Shown piece by piece: positions 1-5,483 of a stretch of DNA of 5,483 nucleotides. The notes under the pieces are model-generated. The model worked only from the letters and a program-made list of their open reading frames with translations. It was not told the DNA's origin and made no database searches. Source of the stretch: JBMNQH01 sp050944035 (lineage in GTDB: Bacteria > Bacillota > Clostridia > Oscillospirales > Oscillospiraceae); assembly GCA_050944035.1 (NCBI GenBank), contig JBMNQH010000047.1, forward strand, positions 1 through 5,483. Reading direction: 5' to 3'. Positions within the stretch are counted from its first letter, which is position 1; each line of letters begins with the position of its first letter. Position numbers and translations under genes: made by a program.

Positions 1-2
1 AC

Positions 3-1196
3 CGTCCCGGTCATGTGAAGCTCCCCGGCGAGGTGGGCTACAACTATGATTCTTACCGCGGAGATGACGCGCTCTGGCTGTTCCCCGCTGTCTGGAAATA
101 TATCTGCGAAACCGGCAAGACGGAGTTCCTCGACGAAATTATCCCGTTTGCGGACAAGGGCGAGGCCACAGTTTACGAGCACCTCAAACGCGCCATTTCG
201 TTCAGCCAGACACACAGCGGCAGCCACGGTCTCCCTGCCGGTCTTTACGCGGACTGGAACGACTGTCTACGTCTCGGCGAACAGGGAGAATCCGTGTTCA
301 TTGCTTTCCAGCTGTATCTTGCCATGGATATTCTGAAAAAAATCGCCGTGATGCGGCACGACAAAGAGACCGAAAAGCAGATGACAGCCGATGCCGCAAA
401 GCTAAAGAAGTCGATTTTCGAAAACTGCTGGCAAGGCGACCGTTTCATCCGCGGAATTCGTGCCGACGGTGTGAAGGTCGGCTCTGCGGGCGACCCCGAG
501 GCTGACTTCTGGCTGAATCCGCAGTCATGGGCGGTCATCAGCGGATGTGCGGACAGCGAGCAGGGCAAGACGGTTCTGGAAAACGTCGAGAATCGCCTTC
601 TTACGGAATACGGTGCAGCACTGTTTGAACCGCCTTACCGCGAACACGGTTTTGACGGTGCAAGGATGCTGCTGTTCAATGCCTCGACAAAAGAAAATGC
701 GGGAATTTTCTCGCAGACGCAAGGCTGGCTGATTCTTGCGGAAGCGCTGCTCGGCCGCGGCGATGCCGCTTACCGCTGCTACCGCGCCTGCAACCCTGCC
801 GAAATGAACGAAAAAGCGGAAATCCGCCGCATTGAGCCTTACGTTCACGGCCAAAGCACCGAGGGAATTCACAGTCCGCATTTCGGCAGAGCCCATGTTC
901 ACTGGTTAACCGGAACCGCCTCCACTGTCATGGTAGGCTGTGTGGAAGGCATACTGGGCCTGCGCCCGACGCCTGACGGCATTGTGATTTCACCTTCCGT
1001 CCCGTCCGATTGGAAAGAGTTTACCATGCGGAAAGTGTTCCGCGGCAAGGTTTTGAACATTACCGTCCGTAACCCAGACGGTGCGCAGGGCGGCAAAACC
1101 GAAATTGTGCTAAACGGCACCAACCTCCACAGTGATTTCATCTCGGCTGATTTGCTTCAGTCTGAAAACGAAGTCGTTGTTACAATGGTGAAATAA
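3..1196 (+). CDS. GH94-family disaccharide phosphorylase (cellobiose/chitobiose phosphorylase-like), C-terminal part
   Basis: The reading frame is open from base 3 and ends at TAA 1194-1196, giving 397 residues. The family is usually about 800 residues, so roughly the N-terminal half lies upstream of the window; the GTG at 15 is internal and not a start. GH94 enzymes are cytoplasmic and split beta-linked disaccharides with phosphate into a sugar 1-phosphate plus free sugar. Seen in the sequence (residues counted from base 3): a GDDALWL segment near 20-27 of the (alpha/alpha)6 barrel; an ADWNDCL motif near 83-89, where an Asp of DWND is the general acid in this family; KENAGIFSQTQGW near 230-242; EPYVHGQ near 278-284; GRAHVHWLTGTAS near 295-307, part of the phosphate-binding region; and the C-terminal beta-domain signature GILGLRPTPDG near 316-326. 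The substrate cannot be fixed from this half. No frameshift is seen. It is transcribed towards the minus-strand genes and is closed by the terminator at 1214-1255. Confidence 0.9.
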   Translation, partial: RPGHVKLPGEVGYNYDSYRGDDALWLFPAVWKYICETGKTEFLDEIIPFADKGEATVYEHLKRAISFSQTHSGSHGLPAGLYADWNDCLRLGEQGESVFIAFQLYLAMDILKKIAVMRHDKETEKQMTADAAKLKKSIFENCWQGDRFIRGIRADGVKVGSAGDPEADFWLNPQSWAVISGCADSEQGKTVLENVENRLLTEYGAALFEPPYREHGFDGARMLLFNASTKENAGIFSQTQGWLILAEALLGRGDAAYRCYRACNPAEMNEKAEIRRIEPYVHGQSTEGIHSPHFGRAHVHWLTGTASTVMVGCVEGILGLRPTPDGIVISPSVPSDWKEFTMRKVFRGKVLNITVRNPDGAQGGKTEIVLNGTNLHSDFISADLLQSENEVVVTMVK

Positions 1197-1213
1197 TTTC
1201 CTCCACTTTTCGT

Positions 1214-1255
1214 GCAAAGAACCGCTGCCATGACCGGCAGCGGTTCTTTGCTTTT
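1214..1255 (+). terminator. Intrinsic terminator of the GH94 gene
   Basis: A perfect 16-bp inverted repeat (arms 1214-1229 and 1236-1251) encloses a 6-base loop and is followed by TTTT at 1252-1255. It begins 17 bases after the stop codon. The flank on the opposite strand has no T run, so the terminator is directional for the plus strand. Confidence 0.85.
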
Positions 1256-1441
1256 CACTGCTTTTGAGGGATTACCTTTATGGATTCTTCAGCGGCTTTC
1301 AGTGTCTCAGGGGTAAAGCAAAAAAGCCAAACTTTCTTCATTCTCCTTAACCAATGTAATATCAACCAATGACCAGCAGTTTGATTGTAGCACGGTAACA
1401 GATTGATTCCTGACGGAAAGCGTCAAAAAACGAGATATCAT
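1255..1441 (-). pseudogene. Possible remnant of a small gene, frameshifted in a T run
   Basis: On the minus strand one frame from ATG 1441 reads through SLVDITLVKENEESLAF and then stops. A second frame, which includes an ATG at 1341, reads FTPETLKAAEESIKVIPQKQ to a TGA at 1255-1257. The two protein-like stretches meet at a run of six T's on the minus strand (A's near 1320-1325). Removing one T joins them into a product of about 61 residues. The text looks like real charged and amphipathic protein, but I recognise no family and see no good Shine-Dalgarno for ATG 1441. The AAGGAG before ATG 1341 is only one base away, too close for normal use. The stop overlaps the tail of the GH94 terminator. 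It lies just beyond the terminator of the upstream small gene, so it would need its own promoter. It could be chance open sequence. Confidence 0.25.
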
Positions 1442-1453
1442 TTTGAGAAACAC

Positions 1454-1490
1454 AAAAAAGCCCGAAGGAATGTAAAACATTTCTTCGGGC
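1454..1490 (-). terminator. Intrinsic terminator of the 56-residue small gene
   Basis: Arms 1460-1472 and 1478-1490 form a 13-bp stem with one mismatch around a 5-base loop. Reading leftwards on the minus strand, the stem is followed by six T's (A's at 1454-1459). It starts about 40 bases after the stop codon at 1532. Confidence 0.8.
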
Positions 1491-1531
1491 GAATACAGTT
1501 TTAAGGAGGAAACCACAAGGGTTCTCCCGAA

Positions 1532-1702
1532 TTAATTCTTGATCCTCCACGCAAAATGCTGCATGGCAATGTTGGTAACTGATGTGTCGTTTTTTTCTGC
1601 ATACTCCTTCAGTATCTTCATCCAAGCCTCATATCCTGAGCCGAATGGATCCGGAATCCGTCTGATGCGCCGATCCATCCGTTTCAATTCTTCCACCGTC
1701 AT
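1532..1702 (-). CDS. Small basic protein of unknown function, 56 residues
   Basis: ATG is at 1702-1700 and TAA at 1534-1532. The protein starts MTVEELKRMDRRIRRIPDPF and ends HFAWRIKN. A GGAGGT Shine-Dalgarno lies 7 bases before the ATG, a TATAAT promoter lies about 95 bases upstream, and a terminator lies about 40 bases downstream, so it appears to be a complete single-gene unit. It has 11 Lys/Arg against 8 Asp/Glu, two Trp, no Cys, no signal peptide and no membrane segment. Residues 4-16 and about 24-37 look helical and amphipathic, separated by a PDPFGSG turn. I recognise no family. It is too short and lacks the WxG turn for a WXG100 substrate, and it shows no evident helix-turn-helix. A cytoplasmic regulator or antitoxin-like role is possible but unsupported. 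The gene is called because of its strong translation and transcription signals. The overlapping longer frames in this stretch look like shadows. Confidence 0.7.
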   Translation of the reverse strand: MTVEELKRMDRRIRRIPDPFGSGYEAWMKILKEYAEKNDTSVTNIAMQHFAWRIKN

Positions 1703-1708
1703 GATAAC

Positions 1709-1714
1709 ACCTCC
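1709..1714 (-). promoter_or_regulatory. Shine-Dalgarno site of the 56-residue gene
   Basis: GGAGGT on the minus strand, with the core GGAGG (1710-1714) ending 7 bases before ATG 1702. This near-perfect site is the main reason for choosing that start. Confidence 0.8.
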
Positions 1715-1723
1715 AACGAAATT

Positions 1724-1777
1724 GTGAGTCTCTCACGAAGCATCATGGAAACGTATCGATGCCAGACGGACGGTTCC
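1724..1777 (-). promoter_or_regulatory. Two potential hairpins in the small-gene 5' leader
   Basis: Within the roughly 90-base leader there are two inverted repeats. One is perfect, with 5-base arms 1724-1728 and 1732-1736 and a 3-base loop, about 10 bases upstream of the Shine-Dalgarno. The other has 8-base arms 1747-1754 and 1770-1777 with one mismatch and a 15-base loop. They match no riboswitch or leader class that I recognise. Confidence 0.3.
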
Positions 1778-1799
1778 CTTCTATTTTTTCCCATTTATC

Positions 1800-1808
1800 A
1801 TTATATCA
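1800..1808 (-). promoter_or_regulatory. Extended -10 promoter of the 56-residue gene
   Basis: TGA-TATAAT on the minus strand (TATAAT 1800-1805, TG extension 1807-1808) is a consensus extended -10 for the housekeeping sigma factor. The -35 region 16-18 bases upstream is poor (ACTGTT or CTGTTT), as is usual with extended -10 promoters. A very AT-rich tract at about 1815-1890 lies just upstream and could act as an UP element (inference). The expected start of transcription is near 1793. Confidence 0.65.
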
Positions 1809-1922
1809 CATTGTTACATTAAAACAGTGTTTTCTAATTATTTTTTAATATATGCATAATAATACAAGAAAATGAAAATCAATTCAATGAATCCTGCGCA
1901 TAAGGGCAAAAAACATGCCGGC

Positions 1923-1961
1923 AAAAAGCCTCTCACCACGGTTAAATCCATGATGAGAGGC
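1923..1961 (-). terminator. Intrinsic terminator downstream of the permease remnant
   Basis: Arms 1928-1941 and 1948-1961 form a 14-bp stem around a 6-base loop. In minus-strand RNA the two imperfect pairs become G-U wobbles, while in plus-strand RNA they would be C-A mismatches. The stem is followed on the minus strand by five T's (A's 1923-1927). It lies 56 bases past the restored permease stop at 2017. Confidence 0.8.
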
Positions 1962-2016
1962 CGTTTTACAAGGAATAATTCTGTTTTGAAAGAAGCACTT
2001 TCCTAAGCACGAACTG

Positions 2017-2659
2017 TTATTCGCTGATGAGGGCATAGGCCGAGATTTTACGGATGCGATAGGTAACAAGAAGGGAAATTAGATAAGAGAGCACAATAAT
2101 CGCTACGCCGCACAGTGCAATCCAGTTCGGGGTAATGATATAATCTGCCTTTGCGATATACCATAGCCGACTCGCCGACCGACATCACATCGTTCGTCTG
2201 CGTGATGCCAAGCACACTGCCAATGAAAACACCTACGGCCACGGGAATTAAGAAACTCAGCGAAACCTGATTCATCAACTGGAACGTCGTAAAGCCGATG
2301 GCTTTTTGAATTCCGAGCGTTCGTTTCTGCCGTGTGATGGAGGAATTCACAACGAAGTACAGGATTAGAATAACAATTAGATTGGTAACAACAAAGATTG
2401 CAATGCCGACTTTGGAAATAACGGTTGAGTAAGAACCCATCTCTTGGTCGAATTCCTCGTCAACATCAACAAGGTACCGAAATTCTCTGCTGTAATCCTG
2501 CTGCAATGTTTTGATGAAATCAGAACTTTTTGTGTTGTCGTCCAAGTAAATTTCCAAAGTCTCTCGTTGGAAATCCGGTTCCAGCCTCAGCATACCGCCA
2601 TAGGTGAGAAATGCGGTGGGACCTCCCATGCTGACGCCCTGCGTAAAGCAGCCTTTCAC
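2017..2659 (-). pseudogene. FtsX-like ABC transporter permease, C-terminal fragment with frameshift
   Basis: This encodes the last 214 residues of an FtsX/MacB-type permease, the membrane subunit of an ABC transporter. The frame from GTG 2659 starts VKGCFTQGVSMGGPTAFLTY. It has an extracytoplasmic region to about residue 78, a membrane helix at about 81-106, the cytoplasmic coupling-type motif RQKRTLGIQKAIGFTTFQLM near 110-129, and a second helix at about 133-152. At 2156-2161 the frame is lost in a TA repeat. As written, translation continues as nonsense to a stop at 2048. Adding two bases (TATA to TATATA) restores VYIAKADYIITP, a third helix at about 180-201 and the typical FtsX ending RIRKISAYALISE before TAA at 2019-2017. 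The N-terminal part of the permease and its start are missing: upstream sequence belongs to a response regulator in another frame. GTG 2659 has no Shine-Dalgarno and is probably not a real start. Confidence 0.85.
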
Positions 2660-2855
2660 AGATGCGAAAACCCGATGATCCGCCGAGATTGATGTCGAGC
2701 AGAATCAGTTTCACCTGGTTGTGTTCCAGAAAATCGAAGCACGCCTTTTCATCCGCCGCCCAGAACGTGCGGACACCGAACATATTGAAATATTCGCATG
2801 TACTCTGCGACAGGGCCTCTTCGTCATCCACAAGCAGACAATCGTAGTTTGCCAT
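2520..2855 (-). pseudogene. Response regulator receiver domain, truncated (OmpR-type N-terminus)
   Basis: From ATG 2855 the frame encodes the start of a two-component receiver domain. The acidic pair is Asp10-Asp11 in LLVDDEEAL, and the phosphoacceptor is Asp54 in LILLDINLGGSSGF. Family-like sequence continues to about residue 69 (GFRICERL, near 2649). After that the frame runs into permease-coding DNA read out of frame and stops at 2520. The conserved receiver Thr/Ser and Lys and the whole DNA-binding output domain are missing, so the 111-residue product should not work as a regulator. Its promoter (2887-2895) and Shine-Dalgarno (2865-2870) look intact. In related bacteria such regulators are commonly followed by a histidine kinase, an ABC ATPase and an FtsX permease. 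Only the two ends of that order remain here, which points to one internal deletion (inference). Confidence 0.85.
2640..2690 (-). other. Inferred deletion junction between response regulator and permease
   Basis: To the right of this stretch the minus strand encodes a receiver domain; to the left it encodes an FtsX permease in the frame one base away. Both frames are open across about 2640-2690, so the exact joint cannot be placed. No insertion sequence, inverted repeat or obvious direct repeat marks it. Confidence 0.6.
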
Positions 2856-2864
2856 CTCATTTCG

Positions 2865-2870
2865 CTCCCT
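2865..2870 (-). promoter_or_regulatory. Shine-Dalgarno site of the truncated response regulator
   Basis: AGGGAG on the minus strand, 9 bases before ATG 2855. Another ATG at 2860 lies closer but is out of frame with the receiver domain, so 2855 is preferred. Confidence 0.65.
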
Positions 2871-2886
2871 TTTCCCGACTGAAATT

Positions 2887-2895
2887 ATTATAACA
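2887..2895 (-). promoter_or_regulatory. Extended -10 promoter of the response regulator locus
   Basis: TGT-TATAAT on the minus strand (TATAAT 2887-2892, TG extension 2894-2895) has the same extended -10 layout as the promoter at 1800-1808. No good -35 hexamer is present near 2909-2915. The expected transcript start near 2880 gives a leader of about 25 bases. It lies between the essC terminator and the regulator start, so this locus was transcribed separately from essC. Confidence 0.6.
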
Positions 2896-2939
2896 TGACA
2901 AATAGGAAAATGTACGCATCATTTCCTGTATCTGGGCAT

Positions 2940-2972
2940 AAAAACAGCCTGCCACGCAACGCGGCAGGCTGT
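2940..2972 (-). terminator. Intrinsic terminator of essC
   Basis: A perfect 10-bp stem (arms 2944-2953 and 2963-2972, 9-base loop) is followed on the minus strand by five T's (A's 2940-2944). It starts 32 bases after the essC stop. A second copy of the right-arm core AGGCTGT lies at 2983-2989. The terminator makes essC the last gene of its transcript. Confidence 0.85.
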
Positions 2973-3004
2973 CTTATGTAAGAGGCTGTTGTCTTTGCGG
3001 AAAC

Positions 3005-5482
3005 TCAGTTTTGAATGACCTTTAGTCGGGCAGCGTTATCTTCTCCGGTAATGACATAGCAGTCACCCTCTTCAATCGGTTTGCTGAAACGGCGAAGCAA
3101 ATTCATGCTGACGTCTACTATTTTGATTTTGGACAAGTCCTCACAAATGAACAGGTACCTTAGTTCCTTCATGCATTTGAGCATATCGGGCGCACTGTAA
3201 GAAATCGAAGCGTTTTCAATCGAGCCGAAAACGAAAAGCACCTTAAACTGCCTGTAATCTTTTATCATGCGCTTATACAAATCGACGGTTTCCTCGGAAA
3301 CTACGCCCTCCGAAAAGGCATTGGAATTGCGGATGACGCAAAGCAGCAGAGGCTCGCCGGACAAGACAGAGATTCCCGATTCGCGGACTTTTTCTTTCCT
3401 TGACTGAAGCGTTTCCTCCATCTCATGGAGCACTGCCTCAAAATCATTGATTTCGACCGAATACTTGCGGACGAACTCTGCCGTTGAGAAAGGCTGAAGC
3501 TTCTTGTCATAATCATCAATAATATAGCCTTCAACAGGGCAGTCGGAGGCATGATTCTGACAGTACTCGAGAATCAAGGTCAGCAGGCGGGCTTGGGTGT
3601 CCTCGGAACGGCCGCTGATGCCGATTGTCAGTGCTTTGCTCAAATCAGCGAGGAAGAACTCCACACTGTCGTAATCAATCCCCATCGGTACGCGGTATGG
3701 CAGAAGTAGACTGTGGTCGATATTCTCTTCGACGTATTTTTGGTCGAGCCGTGCTGGGACTTCCGGAATCTTTCTCGCAGATACTCCTGCATTGGCTTGA
3801 TTTTTCTCCTCGATAAAGCTCTGAATCGCCCTTACACGGTCGATTTCCTTTTCCCCTTCAAAGGCCAAATACGTCTGGTATTCATACACCACCTTGTCAA
3901 TCAATACGAGGCCTCGGCCGGGCACATTCTTCGGCTGCAGGTGACACCGATCAAATAAAGTGCCGTATTCGTCGGATTGGTTGCAGAAAAGGCAGATTCG
4001 ATTGGGAAAATTGCTCATAAATTTATAACCGATGCCGCTTGTCTGGAGCGAAGTCATCACAATGCAAATGCCGACCGATACACCTTCCCGAATAATGGAG
4101 GTGAGGTTATCCTCGTACTGCGGATACAGTTCTCTCAAACCAAGGAAATTGTCGATCAGCACGACGATTTGCGGAATATCGGTATACCCGGCTTCACGAT
4201 AAGAGGAGAATGACGTAATGCCGAGTTTGGCAAACGTTTCTTTTCTCTTCTTCATTTCAAAAGTCATCATTTTGAAGAAGTTCTTGAGTTTTTCGTCCTC
4301 CGCGGCAAGGACAACGCCGCCCACATGGCAGAGTGAATCGAAAACCTTAAGCGCCATCGAAGCAAAGTCAAGAATATACAGGTTGACATCCCGTGGAGAA
4401 TAACGATCAGCAATTCCGCGGATAATCAACTGCAGCAGGTTCGTTTTGCCATACTGAGAGGAACCGATGATTGCCACATTCCCGGAGAGCAGGCCGAATT
4501 TGACGATGCTTTGGATTTGATTCTCTGGGTCGTCGTAAATTCCGATTGGCACCGATGCCGCGGGGCCAAATGGCTCCGGCGAAGCGCCGGGGTAAATGAT
4601 ACGGTCGGCAAGCGGCGGCAGACAAATTCCGGGCAGCTTCTCAATATGTTCCTTTTTGCAGTACTCGTTGATATAATTGACAATCGCCGTGAGCTGCGTT
4701 TCCCGTTCTTCTGCCGTTTTTTTCGCTTTTCGGCTGTAAATGGGCGTTTTCTTCCCGCTCAGGTCAAGGCGATACATGGTAAAACTCTTTCCGGAGTCTG
4801 TGTCATCCGCCGCGGCCGGCGCGCCGCTGTACGCAGACTGAAACAGCTCAAAGATTTCGTTGTTGCCGACCTGCAGATACGCACGGCCCGGTTCTTTAAT
4901 TTCCGCAGCAAGCGGGGTCTTTAACACTTCGTTACTGTCCTCCTGGTTCTGCACTTTGAGGCAAAGCTTGAATCGGGAGTTTGACCAAATCTGGGCGTCC
5001 ACCACACCGCTCGGCTTCTGGGTTGCAAGGATCAAGTGGATTCCCAAGCTGCGGCCGATACGCGCCGCGCTGATGAGTTCTTTCATGAATTCCGGCTGAT
5101 CGGTTTTCAGCTCCGCAAATTCATCGACAATTAAAATCAGATGCGGCAGCGGAATTTTTGTTTCGCCCTTTTTGTATTTCTTAATATAGGCGTCAATATG
5201 GTTCACTTGATACTGTGCAAACAGTTCCTGCCGCTTTTTTAGTTCTGCCTTAATGGATATCAGAGACCGGTTGATTTCTCGGCCGTCGATGTTGGTGATG
5301 GCGCCGATTAGATGCGGCAGGTTTTTGAATTGGTTTACCATGCCTCCGCCCTTAAAGTCAATGATGACGAAGCCGACCTCGTAAGGGTGGAACAAAAGCG
5401 CCATGGAAAGAATGTAGGTCTGCAGAAGTTCAGATTTGCCCGAACCGGTGGTTCCTGCGACCAATCCGTGCGGGCCATGGTA
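3005..5482 (-). CDS. essC: Type VII secretion system ATPase EssC (FtsK/SpoIIIE family), C-terminal part
   Basis: The frame enters from the right edge (first full codon at 5482) and ends at TGA 3007-3005, giving 825 residues. The TTG at 5464 is internal. EssC is usually about 1,300-1,500 residues, so the N-terminal FHA-like domains, membrane segments and start lie beyond the window. EssC/EccC is the membrane-anchored motor that recognises and exports WXG100-type substrates. The sequence shows three FtsK-like ATPase modules. D1 has YHGPHGLVAGTTGSGKSE at the window edge (Walker A at about residues 10-17) and LILIVDEFAEL (Walker B, about 115-125), both intact. D2 has GSSQYGKT (about 340-347), but its Walker B is VVLIDNF, with Asn where the catalytic Glu is expected. 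D3 (from about 600) has only GISGRSEDTQA (about 621-631), lacking the Walker Lys, and no clear Walker B acid. Degenerate D2/D3 sites are usual for this family. No frameshift is seen. An FtsK DNA translocase is excluded by the three-module layout. Confidence 0.9.
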   Translation of the reverse strand, partial: YHGPHGLVAGTTGSGKSELLQTYILSMALLFHPYEVGFVIIDFKGGGMVNQFKNLPHLIGAITNIDGREINRSLISIKAELKKRQELFAQYQVNHIDAYIKKYKKGETKIPLPHLILIVDEFAELKTDQPEFMKELISAARIGRSLGIHLILATQKPSGVVDAQIWSNSRFKLCLKVQNQEDSNEVLKTPLAAEIKEPGRAYLQVGNNEIFELFQSAYSGAPAAADDTDSGKSFTMYRLDLSGKKTPIYSRKAKKTAEERETQLTAIVNYINEYCKKEHIEKLPGICLPPLADRIIYPGASPEPFGPAASVPIGIYDDPENQIQSIVKFGLLSGNVAIIGSSQYGKTNLLQLIIRGIADRYSPRDVNLYILDFASMALKVFDSLCHVGGVVLAAEDEKLKNFFKMMTFEMKKRKETFAKLGITSFSSYREAGYTDIPQIVVLIDNFLGLRELYPQYEDNLTSIIREGVSVGICIVMTSLQTSGIGYKFMSNFPNRICLFCNQSDEYGTLFDRCHLQPKNVPGRGLVLIDKVVYEYQTYLAFEGEKEIDRVRAIQSFIEEKNQANAGVSARKIPEVPARLDQKYVEENIDHSLLLPYRVPMGIDYDSVEFFLADLSKALTIGISGRSEDTQARLLTLILEYCQNHASDCPVEGYIIDDYDKKLQPFSTAEFVRKYSVEINDFEAVLHEMEETLQSRKEKVRESGISVLSGEPLLLCVIRNSNAFSEGVVSEETVDLYKRMIKDYRQFKVLFVFGSIENASISYSAPDMLKCMKELRYLFICEDLSKIKIVDVSMNLLRRFSKPIEEGDCYVITGEDNAARLKVIQN

Positions 5483-5483
5483 C

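Larger units (their letters stand above)
1699..1794 (-). other. Possible 31-codon leader reading frame overlapping the small gene start
   Basis: An ATG at 1794-1792 opens a 31-residue frame (MGKNRREPSVWHRYVSMMLR at its N-terminus). It stops at TGA 1701-1699, overlapping the ATG of the 56-residue gene in an ATGA arrangement. The ATG sits within a base or two of the transcription start expected from the -10 box at 1800-1805, so it would be translated leaderless or not at all, because no Shine-Dalgarno precedes it. The Arg-rich composition is also what out-of-frame sequence can give. It may be a translational-coupling leader or chance. Confidence 0.25.

Noticed and set aside
1362..1625. An 87-residue minus-strand frame overlapping the small gene and its terminator.
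   Set aside because: It lies in another frame of the 56-residue gene and crosses the terminator hairpin. It has no ribosome binding site, whereas the 56-residue frame has a strong one.
1532..1702. The small protein as a WXG100-type substrate for the nearby EssC.
   Set aside because: It has 56 residues instead of about 100 and no WxG turn between two long helices. It is also separated from essC by another locus with its own promoters and terminators.
1872..2006. A 44-residue Lys-rich plus-strand reading frame starting MKINSMNPAHKGKKHAGKK.
   Set aside because: It has no Shine-Dalgarno or convincing promoter, and it runs through the minus-strand terminator and into the permease 3' end. The Lys codons come from A-rich sequence flanking the terminator.
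2048..2659. Reading the permease frame to its written stop at 2048 as an intact 203-residue protein.
   Set aside because: The last 35 or so residues are not membrane-like, while the adjacent frame gives a third membrane helix and a standard FtsX ending. The frameshift reading explains the DNA better.
2640..2700. An insertion sequence or phage attachment site as the cause of the regulator-permease joint.
   Set aside because: No transposase, terminal inverted repeat, target duplication or integrase is visible around the joint.
4511..4924. A 137-residue plus-strand frame inside essC.
   Set aside because: It is antisense to a well-supported ATPase coding region with conserved motifs. It has no ribosome binding site and no recognisable domain.

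Overview
The window looks like the chromosome of a low-to-medium GC Bacillota, most likely a gut-type Clostridia (inference). Supporting signs are the EssC-type secretion ATPase, GGAGG-type Shine-Dalgarno sequences, TG-extended TATAAT -10 boxes and several U-tailed intrinsic terminators. Two large genes enter from the edges and run towards the middle. Between them lies about 1.8 kb of small, decayed or regulatory sequence.

Layout from left to right. (1) Positions 3-1196 (+): the C-terminal half of a GH94-family disaccharide phosphorylase, closed by a 16-bp-stem terminator at 1214-1255. (2) 1255-1441 (-): a weak candidate for a gene remnant with a frameshift in a T run. (3) 1454-1808 (-): a compact transcription unit with its own promoter, a leader of about 90 nt, a strong Shine-Dalgarno, a 56-residue protein of unknown function (1532-1702) and a terminator. 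(4) 1923-2895 (-): a wrecked two-component/ABC-transporter locus. A promoter, ribosome binding site and the first two-thirds of a response-regulator receiver domain run directly into the C-terminal 214 residues of an FtsX-like permease, in a different frame. The permease part carries a second lesion, a frameshift near 2156-2161, and ends at a terminator. (5) 2940-5482 (-): the C-terminal 825 residues of a type VII secretion ATPase (EssC), followed by a terminator. EssC is the last gene of its transcript; the rest of the secretion locus should lie to the right of the window.

Functionally the window does not form one pathway. The GH94 enzyme handles intracellular phosphorolysis of a beta-linked disaccharide. 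EssC powers export of WXG100-like substrates. The remnant between them was probably once a regulator-kinase-ABC transporter set, of the kind that often senses and expels antimicrobial peptides. The items most worth a second look are the deletion scar joining the response regulator to the permease, and the uncharacterised 56-residue gene with its ATGA-overlapping leader reading frame. I found no CRISPR array, tRNA, rRNA, insertion sequence or attachment site.
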